From the NCBI GenBank assembly GCA_003952965.2, contig CM025854.1:14869572-14933571 (forward strand): a stretch of 64,000 nt of DNA, in the 5' to 3' direction. This stretch comes from Morella rubra. Its lineage: Eukaryota; Streptophyta; Magnoliopsida; Fagales; Myricaceae. This document shows, in pieces, positions 12,461 through 22,687 of this stretch (positions are counted from its first letter, which is position 1; each line of letters starts with the position of its first letter). A program made the translations under genes and the position numbers. Below the pieces are notes generated by a model. The model saw nothing but the letters and a program-made list of their open reading frames with translations. It made no database searches and was not told the DNA's origin.

Positions 12461-13163
12461 GTGATTACCCTCTTCTGGAATTGCCGAGGGCTGGCCCGCC
12501 CTACGGCAATCAGAACTCTTCGGGCATTAAAAAAGCAATCCACTTTGGACTACCTCTGCCTTGCAGAGACTAAAACAGGTTCTACTCAATCTTTGCTTTC
12601 CAAGGTCGACTTTCCTTCCTCAGTCTCTTTTCCACCCGTGGGGTTGAGTGGAGGGTTGATATTTGGTTGGCGTCCAGGTTTTGATTTCGACCTCCTGAAG
12701 TTGTCCAGGTTTTCTATTACCATTATTGTCTTTAACAGCCCATCGTCTCAACCTTGGCTGTTTTCCTTTATTCATGCCCCTGTTGACCGCGACCAAAAAG
12801 AAAAGTTTTGGGACGATCTCTTTGCAGTGGGTACTCAATTTTCTGGGCCTTGGGTGATATTGGGTGATTATAATACGGTTACTCGACAGGGTGAGAAGTT
12901 TGGGGGTCATCCTGTGGTTTCCTCTTCTGGGAACGGATTCTATCAGTTCCAACTGACTCATGGTCTGGTAGATTTAGGCTATTCAGGGGCAAGTTTCACT
13001 TGGTGTAATGGTCGGTCTGGATCTCGTATAATTAAAGAACGTTTGGACAAAGGGTATGCGAATGGTTCCTGGACTACTCTCTTCCCACAAGCTCTCATCT
13101 CTCACTTACTGCGTATTACTTCAAACCATGCTCCTCTCTTATTGAATACGGCAGGGAGCTCTT
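12461..13163 (+). pseudogene. Inner LINE apurinic endonuclease domain
   Basis: The frame gives FWNCRGLARPTAIRTLRAL, then CLAETK (the catalytic E of the 'xETK' motif), SGGLIFGW, FIHAPVDR, WVILGDYNT (the GD(F/Y)N motif), FTWCNGR and ERLDKGYAN. The order and spacing match plant L1-type endonucleases. The C-terminal 'SDHxP' histidine motif appears as SNHAPLLL, just before the domain is cut by the solo LTR at 13164. Confidence 0.9.
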
Positions 13164-14380
13164 TGTTGGATCACGAGGTCGCAGCGGAAATGATCGTTGA
13201 ATCAAAGTAGCCCAAGCGTTCTGCCTCCTTCAGATCCACGCACACAGTTTTGAGAGAGATTTTAGAGAGAGAAATTTTCACGTGAAAAATGAATTCTCTT
13301 CTCTCAAATGAGTTTCTGAGCTATTTATAATGGCTTACTCAGAGCTTCAACTGTGCTATAGCGGGAGATCTTTAGGGATCTCAAATCTCGGCCGTAGGAT
13401 CATCATGAAAAACTCTTTTTCATTAAACTCCCTTATATTCTGTATTCCGAATTTATGGCTTCTACAAATTGTGATCATGTCCATTAACATATCACAATTG
13501 ACCCCGAGATAATGAGATTATTTTTTTAAAATCCCTTTTGCTAACAATTATACGTTATTTATCCTTTCCACCATACTATATTCCACATGAGCTAATAGGA
13601 CCGGAATAATATCACTGATTAAGTCCCTAGCTCATATAATTCTTAATTCACAATCTGTAACTCGTTGGACTTCAAAATTTCCAAAATCATTTTCGTAAAT
13701 ATTTAATTATATATTAATAAGTCAAAAAAAATTTTCACAAAATCCGCTGCGCAGCGTTTTTTGAGTCCAACAATATACAGATATAATGAATATACTGCCT
13801 CATCAAGAGACTGGTGGATTCCATATTGAGCAATTATACAAATTCATTACATGTACAAGGCCCAACCTTATCTGAATATTTGATTACGAAGATCATCACC
13901 AAATGATTCAATCAAAGCACAAGCACACAACAAACAAACCTGCATAACTCTCTCAGGTCTAAGGACAACATAAGCTAATTGTGTTGAATACCATTCTCTA
14001 CATCAGTGATCGTTTTTAGAAGGTATTCATATTTGATCCGGTTCAGTGCATGTACTCTTACATTGCACCCACTCGTCTGCTTAAGGTCACCACCTCAATG
14101 ATGGAGTCCATCATTCTATTTATAGAGGCACAACGAGTGTAGACCTATTTGTACATTATATGTATCTTGGTCTAGAACAAAGTGAGTCAATAAGGATCCA
14201 AAAAGTCATACTCCCCGCCTCCGATTCATTAATCATTGGCCTGACTTTTCTACAATATTGCTCAACAATATGACATCTAATGTCATTGCATGTACCCAAA
14301 ATAATATACAAGTGATTAATAACAATAATAATTATTTCATAATTATGCAAAATGATTGGTTTTGAGGGATACATCTAACA
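13164..14380 (-). mobile_element. Solo copia LTR, 1217 bp, TSD CTCTT
   Basis: It starts TGTTGG and ends CTAACA on the plus strand and is flanked by a perfect 5-base duplication CTCTT (13159-13163 and 14381-14385). It aligns along its length with the 57184-58430 LTR of the copia element and with 52591-53073. Examples are the 'gcctccttcagatccacgca' block, the 'gagctatttataatggctta' block and the 'cctcaatga' region. LINE coding resumes directly at 14381, so this is a clean solo LTR. The same-family comparison puts its element on the minus strand. Confidence 0.95.
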
Positions 14381-16135
14381 CTCTTTATCTAGTCCAAAAC
14401 CCTTTCGCTTTGAGCAGTTTTGGTTACGTGAACCCAGTAGCAGGCTGGTTATTCAACAGGCATGGACCATCCCTCAGAGAGGCTCTTCTACTTTCAAACT
14501 TGTTAAGAAGACCTGGGAAACGGAGAAGGCTCTGAAACTTTGGAATAGAGAGACTGTTGGCAATCTTCAGGAGCGTATAAAACTGATCCAATGTTGTATA
14601 AGGGAGTTGGAGAAGCAATCAGTTACAAAGGAGGTGGAACTTGAAGCTGATGAGCTTCGAAAGATGCTTCTGGGTCTGTTAAAATAAGAGGAAGATTTAT
14701 GGAAAGCCAAGTCGAGAGTACAATGGTTGACTACAACTGATATGAATACCAAATATTTCCATCTCTCAACAGTTATTCGCTAGCGTAGAAACAATATCGA
14801 GTCCCTTCGGAACTCACAAGGAGAATGGGTGAATGACCGGGCCTCTATCGGAGATCTGTTTATAGCTCACTTTCATACATTATTTTCATCTACTTTTCTA
14901 GAGTGTACCAACTCTGTAGCATACCTCATTTCGCATACCATTACTTTAGCCGAGAATGATTTTCTTTGTCACATTCCAGATGATCAAGAAATCCTTCAAG
15001 TGGTGAAACAATTGGGTGCTGCCAAGTCTCCGGGTCCTGACGGAATGACGGCATCCTTCTATCACAAATATTGGCCGGTGGTTTCAACAGTGGTTTGTGC
15101 TATGGTACGAGATTTTTTTTCGTTCGGGTTTTTTGCTAAAACAGCTTAATCACTCTTTCATAGCACTTATCCAGAAGACCGACAATCCTTCTGTTGTGAG
15201 CCATTTTCGCCCCATAAGCCTCTGTGATGTCAGTTACAAACTTATCTCCAAATTGTTGGCTGACCGATTGAAACAGGTGCTCCCTAAGATTATATCTCCA
15301 TATCAGAATGCTTTTGTACCTGGCCGAACAATCCAAGAAAATTCGATTGTTGCTAATGAGATAATTCATGCCATGAAAAGGAAGAGGGTCGAAGTGGTTT
15401 GGCTGCCATTAAGTTGGATATGGCATAAGCTTATGATCGGCTTGAATGGAATTTTGTGCTTCATGTGTTGGCTTGTTTCGGTTTTAGTCAAAAGTGGCAG
15501 CAACTTATTGGCCAATGTATTTCCACGGTTACCTACTCTGTTCTTCTCAATGGGATCCCTCTAGAAACGTTCAAACCTTCGAAAGGTCTTTATCAAGGGG
15601 ACCCTATTTCCCCTTTTTTATTCGTTCTAGCTTCTGAAGTTCTTTCTAGGTTGATCCTTAGAGAAGAGAGATTTGGTGTTATTCACGGCATTAAGGTTGC
15701 TCGCCAAGCTCCTTCAATAACCCATTTATCCTTTGCAGACGATCTTTTGATTTTTTACAGAGCCAATTATAGGGAGGCCATGGCTGTTGATGAAACCATT
15801 TCTGTCTACTGTCGGTGGTCTGGGCAATTGGTGAATAGGAGTAAATCGGCAGTGTTCTTTAGCTATAATACACACCCTGAGGTTAAGGCTTCTCTTTGCT
15901 CCCTTTTACAGCTTTCTTCTATGCCACTTGGAGCCAAGTACCTTGGTTTACCCTCCTTCTAGGTCGAAGCAAGCAAAAGTATTTTGAGGAAGTTAAGGGT
16001 CGGCTTGCTTCGAAGCTGGCGGGATGGAAGGTTAAGACCTTATCTCAATCAGGTCGAACAACGTTGATTAAATCTGTAGCTTTGTCTATGCCTCAGTACT
16101 TTATGCAAGTTTTCTTAATGTCCAAGAGCTAGTGC
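14381..16135 (+). pseudogene. Inner LINE reverse transcriptase
   Basis: Recognisable RT blocks appear in order: a helical linker with LWNRETVGNLQERI, then AKSPGPDGMTASFYHKYW, ALIQKTDNPSVVSHFRPISL, KLLADRLKQVLPKIISPYQNAF and VPGRTIQEN. Then KLDMA-like sequence is broken by a stop and frameshift near 15425. Next come GLYQGDPISPFLF and LSFADDLLIF, which holds the catalytic FADD. After that is a 'GRTTLIKSVALSMPQYFMQ' thumb region. At least three frame changes (near 15130, 15430 and 15960) and stops are present. Confidence 0.9.
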
Positions 16136-17838
16136 TCCTCTGTTGATCGCTTGCTTAAGAATTTCTGTTGGGGCTTCCCTCTCTCTAAATCTCGAAACTT
16201 CACCCTGAAAGCTTGGCATGACATTTGCCAACCAAAAGATGCCAGAGGATTGGGTATTCGGTGCATGCTGGATATTAATAGCGCTTTCATGGTTAAATTG
16301 GGTTGGAAGTTGGTTGTTTAACCAGAGGAGATTTGGGCGTGTGTGTTGAAAGCAAAATATTTCCCTTCTTGTTCTTTTTTGGAGTCCAAGTCGTCACGTG
16401 GGGCTTCCTTGGTTTGGAATGGAATTTGCAAGACTATGGATTTAATTCGCAGCAATGTGTGCTATCTCCCAAGGAATGGGACTTTGTTGGATATTCGTCA
16501 GACCCCCTGGATCCCTTCCATTTTGGGTTTCTTTCCACAGTGGAAAATCTTGAGTAACATAGCCCCCCAGATTCGTTTGGTCTCTAACCTTTTGGTGCCC
16601 AATACAGCGGAGTGGGATTTTGATCTCTTACATCAGTTATTTGTTGCTGATTTGGTTCAACATATTGTCTGGATGACACCTCCTGTGCGGAGGGGGGAGG
16701 ACTTGGTTCTTTGGACTTCTGATCCTCGAGGTGTCTTTTCAGTTAAAGGTGTGGTTATCTTGGAACAGCAGAGGAGAGCTTCTCGTAATCCTTTTCTTTC
16801 GGCTAATGAATGGAAGAAGCTATGGCGGTTCAGAATGCAAGATCGTTTGAAGTTACTGCTCTAGAAGATAGCGGCAGAATCTCTCCCTCTCCTTTCCTCT
16901 CAATTTTTTAGGAGTACGGATGAGGATCCTCAAGCTTTTGGGAGCTGCCCCCTGTGTGACTCACATTCTGAGTCTGCTCTACATCTGTTTAAGCATTGCT
17001 GTTTTGCTTGATTCCTTTGGAGGACCTCTGCTTGGCCCCTAGACGTTGCAAGAATTCCCTCTTCTACTCCTGCTGAGCTGATTCAGCATTTCATTAATGC
17101 TGAGGAGTCTTTTGGTGTCCTTCCTCAACACCATAACAAGTTTATCCTCAATGCTGCCCTTATTTGTGATGAACTTTGGTACACTCGCAACAAACGTGTT
17201 CACAAGGGGCTAGAGGTGCATGACAAAGATTTGAAGGCTTCTCTTTTCCGTAGATATGGTGGAGACCTCCTGTCCTAGTCTTCAGCTCTTCATTCTGATA
17301 CCAATAGTAGGTGGTGTCCACCCCCTTGGGGTGGTTGAAAATGAATGTTGATGTCACTGTTCGTTGTAATGGCTCTTTCCTAGCCGTCTCTTGTCGAGAC
17401 TCTTCTAGTTCCCTCTGTACTGTGTACATGGAACGACTAAAGGCTATGGATCCATTAGTTGGTGAATCTTTCGCTGTGGTTAGAGCAATGGAAATTGCTT
17501 TGGAGAATCGATGGCAGCAGGTTATCTTTGAGCCTAACTCTCAGCTCCTTTGCACTGACCTAAACAACCCTTCTCTTCCTACTTGCTGGCAGATTGAGTC
17601 CTTGGTTGCTTCCCTCCGTTAGAAGCTTTGTCAGCATCCTTCTTGGTCTTTTAGATGGGTTCCTAGACGCTGTAATAGGCAAGCTCACCTTCTGGCTAAG
17701 TGGGCTTCACTGGCTCTTGTTTTTGGTTTTGTGCCACTTTCTAGTATTCTTGCTAGTATCGTCTCTTGTGATGATATTTAGTTATATTTTCTCTGTTTTT
17801 TTTTTTATATCTATCTAGTGGTTTTTTTTCAAGAAAAA
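16136..17838 (+). pseudogene. Inner LINE zf-RVT and RNase H region, 3' end
   Basis: After the RT, the sequence encodes SSRGASLVWNGI and a WKKLWRFRMQDRLKLLL segment. A zinc-binding CPLCDSHSESALHLFKHC follows (zf-RVT, 16945-17000). A plant-type RNase H starts near 17330 with LKMNVDVTVRCN, continues with GESFAVVRAMEIAL and ends with WVPRRCNRQAHLLAKWA. Several stops interrupt it. It ends in an A-rich tract at about 17831-17840. Confidence 0.85.
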
Positions 17839-17839
17839 A

Positions 17840-18340
17840 AAGGACCTCGCCTTTTGAAGCCTCTCGCGCACGACATTTAGGGGAAATCACGTTCCGAGAA
17901 TACTCTACCCACTAAAACTAAACCAGAGGCCGACTCAGCTTCCACAGGATCCCTCTAGGACGGGGGAGGAGCCATCCCCCAATTAAGGGCCTTGGTTTTT
18001 TTTTTTCCAATAGTTGTTCCAAAGCATTGTTGTGGTCTCGAGAATCCATGAGACCAAAGCAAAACAACAAGAAGAGGAAGGGGAAACAAAGGAGACGAAA
18101 GAGCCAAGATAAGTGCGTGAGTTGGGACAAGGGGTCCAGTATAAGAAGAAGCAGAGGACGAGAGACATCCCAAAAGAAAAAAGGATGGCTGTCGGACAGC
18201 ACCGCACCCCCAAAGGGAGGTGCCAGCAACCAATGGAGATCAGAAAAGCACTTGCACATCGAACAGACCAAAAGTAAACGACACTCAAATGGTATGAAGA
18301 GCTCTCTAGAAGAGCACTGCTTCCTATCAACATTACCTCG
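17840..18340 (-). pseudogene. Outer LINE, part 1: 5' end and ORF1 start
   Basis: On the minus strand a CT-rich leader is followed by an ATG near 18050 (MDSRDHNNALEQL). After a frame change comes SGLVLVGRVFSERDFP, which matches the 'LxLVGRVLSD' opening of plant LINE ORF1. It runs straight into the A-tail of the plus-strand LINE at 17838. The continuing DUF4283 domain is found on the far side, at 11734 and below. This is the evidence that the plus-strand LINE is nested in this one. About 60 codons are missing between the two pieces. Confidence 0.65.
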
Positions 18341-18498
18341 ATTCTCCTTGTCGATTTAAAGTAATTTTATTTGATGTCAAGTTTTACTACAATTACTTGT
18401 TGCTGCATCTCTTTCACCTGTTACAACTTTACAATGTGTAGTAGCTCACACTGAAGATAAGTAAGTCCATCTATAGGAAAACATGGTTTAGAGATTTA

Positions 18499-21013
18499 GG
18501 GTCTGTTTGTTTGACTGCAGAATAAAATTTGTAAAATCTTTTACTTCCTTTCCGGTATTTGAGATGCACTTGAAAATAGAGTCAATGGAAAATATTTTAA
18601 AGTCAATGCAAAAGCCCTCTTCTTTTCCAGAAAATAAACTAACCTCATTTTTTACGGAAACTAAACTTCTTTTTCTCTCCCCGATGTTTCCAGCACCCCC
18701 CTCTCCCGACATTTCCAGCTTTCACTCCCCCCCGCAGACAAAGTCTCCGTCTGTTCTTCTTCTCTCTCTCGCTCACTCACTGCTTCTCTCTCTCTCTCGC
18801 CCACTCAAGCTCATCGACCTCCAAATCAAGAAAAACGAAAGCCCTAGATTTGGAGTTGCATTTGGGATATGTACACTCTACATTGTAAGAACTCTAACTT
18901 TTTTCTCTGCTAGATTCGTAGTTTTTGCTTTGACAAGAATAGGAGCCAAAGCAAGACGCTACCGATTGTGGCTCGTCTGGGCAAATAGTACTATTTTTAT
19001 AGTGGCTTTAACTAGTTAGAGAAGACGAGTTTGAAGACCGCTGTTAGTTGCTTGTTTATAGATCTATCTTTATAGACGCGTCGATTTTAGACTGCCTGAC
19101 TGGTCTAGGCAACGTTTTCTCTTCGCCTATGCGAAAAGCTATCTACCACTCATTGATTACTTTCAGCCAAAAGTTTGGTAGCATAGGGGATCAGAGAGGA
19201 AAAGACAACCAAATATTGGAAGTATAGGAATGGGCCTGAAGCCCTGCAGAAATTGTAATTCTCTTTTATATTGTTTTTAGATCATGTGCTTGTATTCAAC
19301 AATGGTAATGTCGGGCACGTCCTAATCAAAATTAGTGAAGGTCTGTCTGGTTTCTTTTCTCTTATTTTATTAGCCCATCATTACTCTTTGTAGTGATGTT
19401 TCTTTATTATCTTGTCTGTATGGTTGTTTTCTTCTAATTTTCTAGGTGGTAACAAGACTTGCTGGTACGTGTTTGACAAAAAGGCTAAGAGAGAGAGTTG
19501 CCTGAAGTGTCCCCACATGTTGTTTAATACGCAAAAAACTGGAAACCATGGAAAGCAAAAAATATAAAACAGCCTAAGCTAGCCTATGGGATATTTGGGT
19601 TTGAACCATACTTATAAAAGTGTCTTTTGTAAAGGTCACGATTGGGTAGCTCAGGATTCAGCAGGCTTTCTTCTTCTTTTTCATTTCGTTTGGTTCTTTT
19701 TCCCAAGCAATTCATTAGAGTTAGAACTTAGAAAATCTTCTTGGCAGTGCTTTCCTTTTTCACATCACCTTTTGTTTATATGGATTTTGCATCCTGCTAT
19801 CTGTTATATATTTTGAATGGTTATGAAGACATTTTTGTCAAAACGACATGCTCTTTTTTCTTTCTCTCTTCTTTTGTTTTTGTTTATTTTCTTTTTGATC
19901 CCCTTTTCACCTTATCACCATGTTAACCTGTGTGTATGTTGTTTGACAGACACCTTTCACAAGGGCAAAAGGAAACACGAGAGAAGAAAAGAGGTGAGAG
20001 ATTTCTATTGTGAGTTGAAAAGGGTACATTTATCAATTTTGTTAGATTATTGTTTGAAGGGAATTTAGCTCTCGATATATATATGATCTGTAAAAGTTGA
20101 GGAGATTAATGAAATATCCAATGGTTTTCTACTTTAGGAGAGATTGATGATGATCAATATATGAACTATAAAGTTTGGCTGGTGTTCGATCTAGACAAAC
20201 GATCCTGTAACGTACGGTTTTCAAGTACAATATGGCTATGTTGGAGAATATTCTCACTTCTGTCTTGGAGAATTTGCTTTATTGATCTTTTTAGTTATTT
20301 GATATACTATGAATTTCCATGTGTAGATGGGTGATAATGAGAGAAAAGCAGTAATTCTGGGTGCAGCTGCTTGTGTTATTGCTGTTGGTCATCTAGTCTT
20401 AGCTGATATTAGTCGTAGGATCCTTCAATTGTCTAGGGAGCCTCATGTTAATCGAGTTGATGAAAGAGAAATTTACCTCAACAGCATACTTTATGGAACC
20501 GATTCTCATTGTGTAAATCAAATTAAGATGAGACCAGTTGCTTTTTTTGAGTTGTGTAAAGTTTTTGGTGAGAATCACTTGCTGCATGAAACAGTGAAAA
20601 TTTCTATCAAGGAGCTAGTGTTTATTTTTTACACATTATTGGACATAATGTAAGGATGCGGTTATTGGAGGAAGATTGTACAGATCATCTGAGACAATTC
20701 ACCGATATTTCAAAGTTGTCCTTAAAGTTGAAGTGATTAAAAAACTTTTTGAATTTGAAGTAGTGGTTCGAACAACCAGGTTTTATTCCGCTCCTTTATT
20801 TTCAAATTTTTATTTGGTCATTCCGAAAAAAATGAACACTGAAAATATGTAAATCATTAAGCGTGTCAAACATCAAATAAAAAAAATGATTTTAAAGAAA
20901 CATCATATTTTCCAAGAACAACCAAACGCTAAAAGAGAAAAATTTTCTTGAAAAAGTTTCAATGAAAAACTTTTTACGTAAAACAATAGTTTTACCACTA
21001 AACAAACGGACCC
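18499..21013 (+). mobile_element. PIF/Harbinger element, 2.5 kb, TSD TTA
   Basis: The left end GGGTCTGTTTGTTTG and the reverse complement of the right end GGGTCCGTTTGTTTAG form terminal inverted repeats. Both ends are flanked by TTA (18496-18498 and 21014-21016), the 3-base target of PIF/Harbinger. Inside are a CT-rich, 5'UTR-like region (18660-18810), a long intron-like stretch and the start of a HARBI1-type transposase (20327). No Myb-like second gene was found. The identity is well supported because termini, TSD and coding agree. Confidence 0.92.
20327..20745 (+). pseudogene. HARBI1-type transposase N-terminus, frameshifted
   Basis: It begins with an ATG directly after a TGTGTAG acceptor. 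The translation has the plant HARBI1-like layout: an N-terminal hydrophobic stretch, REIYLNSILYGTD, CVNQIKMRPVAFFELC and a block that should read on as 'LHIIGHNVR'. That block is recovered only after a frameshift near 20625. A second shift near 20660 restores YRSSETIHRYFKVVLK, the helix-turn-helix-like part. The sequence then decays and the DDE nuclease core is missing. It is a dead, C-terminally truncated copy. Confidence 0.85.
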
Positions 21014-21016
21014 TTA

Positions 21017-22687
21017 GTACTATTTTGACTAGAATAAAAATATAGCATTGGGTCGAACTCTTCTTTGGTGTCCAAGTAATAGTTATCTTTTCCTCCACAT
21101 CAATCACGAGTTTTTCTTCATTTGTATATCATTGTAATGCCCTTAATGCTAGGTTTTGAAAAATACTTTTCACGTCATACACATTTAGGTTCAATTCAGA
21201 TTTCTCTACTATTTTCTTTTCCTCGAAATAAGAAGATGGTACACTCAAATTATATAATTTAAGTACATGTCAGCCTTCTATTAGTGGGCTAATTTTTTAT
21301 GGACGAAAAGATATGTATGTCTAAAAATCAGACCACATATAAGAAGAAGATGGTATACTCAAATTGTATAATTTAAGTACATGTCGATCTTATATTAGTA
21401 GGCTAACTTTTGATGGACGAAAAGATCGGTATATCTACAAATCAGACCACATGGACCATCATGTTCAAAACTAAACCTCAGGATTGATTCGTTAAAAATC
21501 AATTTCAAAAAGACTGTAGCCGTACTAAAAAAACAGCACTTAGAAAAGTACCGAAAAATGAAGTTTTAAAATTATGAACCTACAGTCATCCTTTATTAAA
21601 AACAAAAAAACAAAACAAAAGCGGCGAAACAAATTCACAAGAGCTACTGATAATATCTGCTAACAGACCGAGAAATAAATTTTGTTGTAAATCCAAACAT
21701 GTCTGCTGGTTCTTCCCCGCCAAAGGGAAACAAATCTCAGCTGCTTCTGATCATCATCGAACTTTTAGTCACTTCCGGAAATGCCGACCCCGACCCCGGA
21801 AAAGAAAATCTCATCTTATGTGCCATAAATGTTCGTTCTAGAAGAAACGAGAGATTAAATGACCTTTATCTATCAGTGGTTTGACAATAATAAGCCTAGT
21901 GGTTTTATATTTGTCGGTGCTGGCCGTAAGTACCAGACATGTATAGATATATATGAAAACACTTGACTGGAGCAGCATGATGTTTGATAGGGAATTCTGC
22001 TAGCTGAAGGGACTATGGACAGCTTGAACAAGAACTCTAAACTAAAACCACAAGCTCACCCCTCGCCTCTTAAAAGGTTCCCGGTAAAACCAAAAGGAGG
22101 GAAGGGAACGATTTAGGAAAGAAGATGGGTTACCCCATTTCTTTCAACCCAGCCAAAGTCACTAAAAAAATACACTTGAAGGGAACCAAAAAAAAAAAAA
22201 AAAATCGTGAACTACTCAGTAAAACTCTGAAAAAGTAGTGAGTGGTGAAAAATTAGAAGTACTTCGCATTGAAATTCCACTTCTCCTCCAAAACCACCCC
22301 CCTCCCGGCAGGTTGTCCCCCACAAACTTTGTGAAAAACCTCCTAACGAAAAAGGAAAACATATCCAAACAGTAGTTACATACAGCCGGTTTTAGCATGG
22401 CGCTTGCATTCCAGTAGAGCCATAAGACGTCTCCCAGTTTCGAGGAAAAAGGGTGAAAAAGGAAAACATATCCAAACAGTAGTTAGATCAGTTTTACATG
22501 GTCCTTGCATTGTAGAGCCATAACGACTCTGTAACGAGGCAAAGAAGGGAACAAGATCAGTTTTACATGTCTCAACTGCCTTTATAACAAAAGAAAACAA
22601 ATTTATGTCTCATATGTACACATACTATCAACTTTTTTTGTAAACTCCATTTAAAGAAACCATGAGCAAAGTAATGCACAGAACAGA
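21017..22687. other. Intergenic region with a short tandem duplication
   Basis: Downstream of the PP2C gene. It holds a roughly 113-base imperfect tandem duplication (21235-21455) and small repeats, including two similar 'ggaaaacatatccaaacagtagtta' copies near 22352 and 22461. The last part before 22688 is probably the PP2C 3'UTR. No other gene is supported. Confidence 0.5.
21235..21455. repeat. Imperfect 113-bp tandem duplication
   Basis: Two adjacent copies each contain 'gatggta(c/t)actcaaatt', 'aatttaagtacatgtc', 'tattagt(g/a)ggctaa', 'gatggacgaaaagat' and 'aatcagaccacat'. A related block occurs in the fold-back element at 51510-51861 ('gtggactaacttttgatagacgaaagga'), so this is a decayed arm of the same repeat family. 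Confidence 0.75.

Larger units (their letters stand above)
11735..17838 (+). mobile_element. Inner LINE (non-LTR retrotransposon), degenerate
   Basis: In order on the plus strand: ORF1 C-terminal tail (11735-12142), endonuclease (12461-13163), a 1.2-kb solo LTR insertion, reverse transcriptase (14381-16135), zf-RVT zinc finger (about 16343-17030) and RNase H (17311-17790), then an A-rich 3' end. It is 5' truncated inside ORF1. It carries several in-frame stops and frameshifts and cannot be active. It lies between two minus-strand pieces of another LINE and so was inserted into it; I could not find a clear TSD. Confidence 0.85.

Noticed and set aside
11735-17838. Twin-priming inversion as the cause of the two LINE orientations
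   Set aside because: Both strands carry their own endonuclease region with different sequences, so they are two elements and not one inverted copy.
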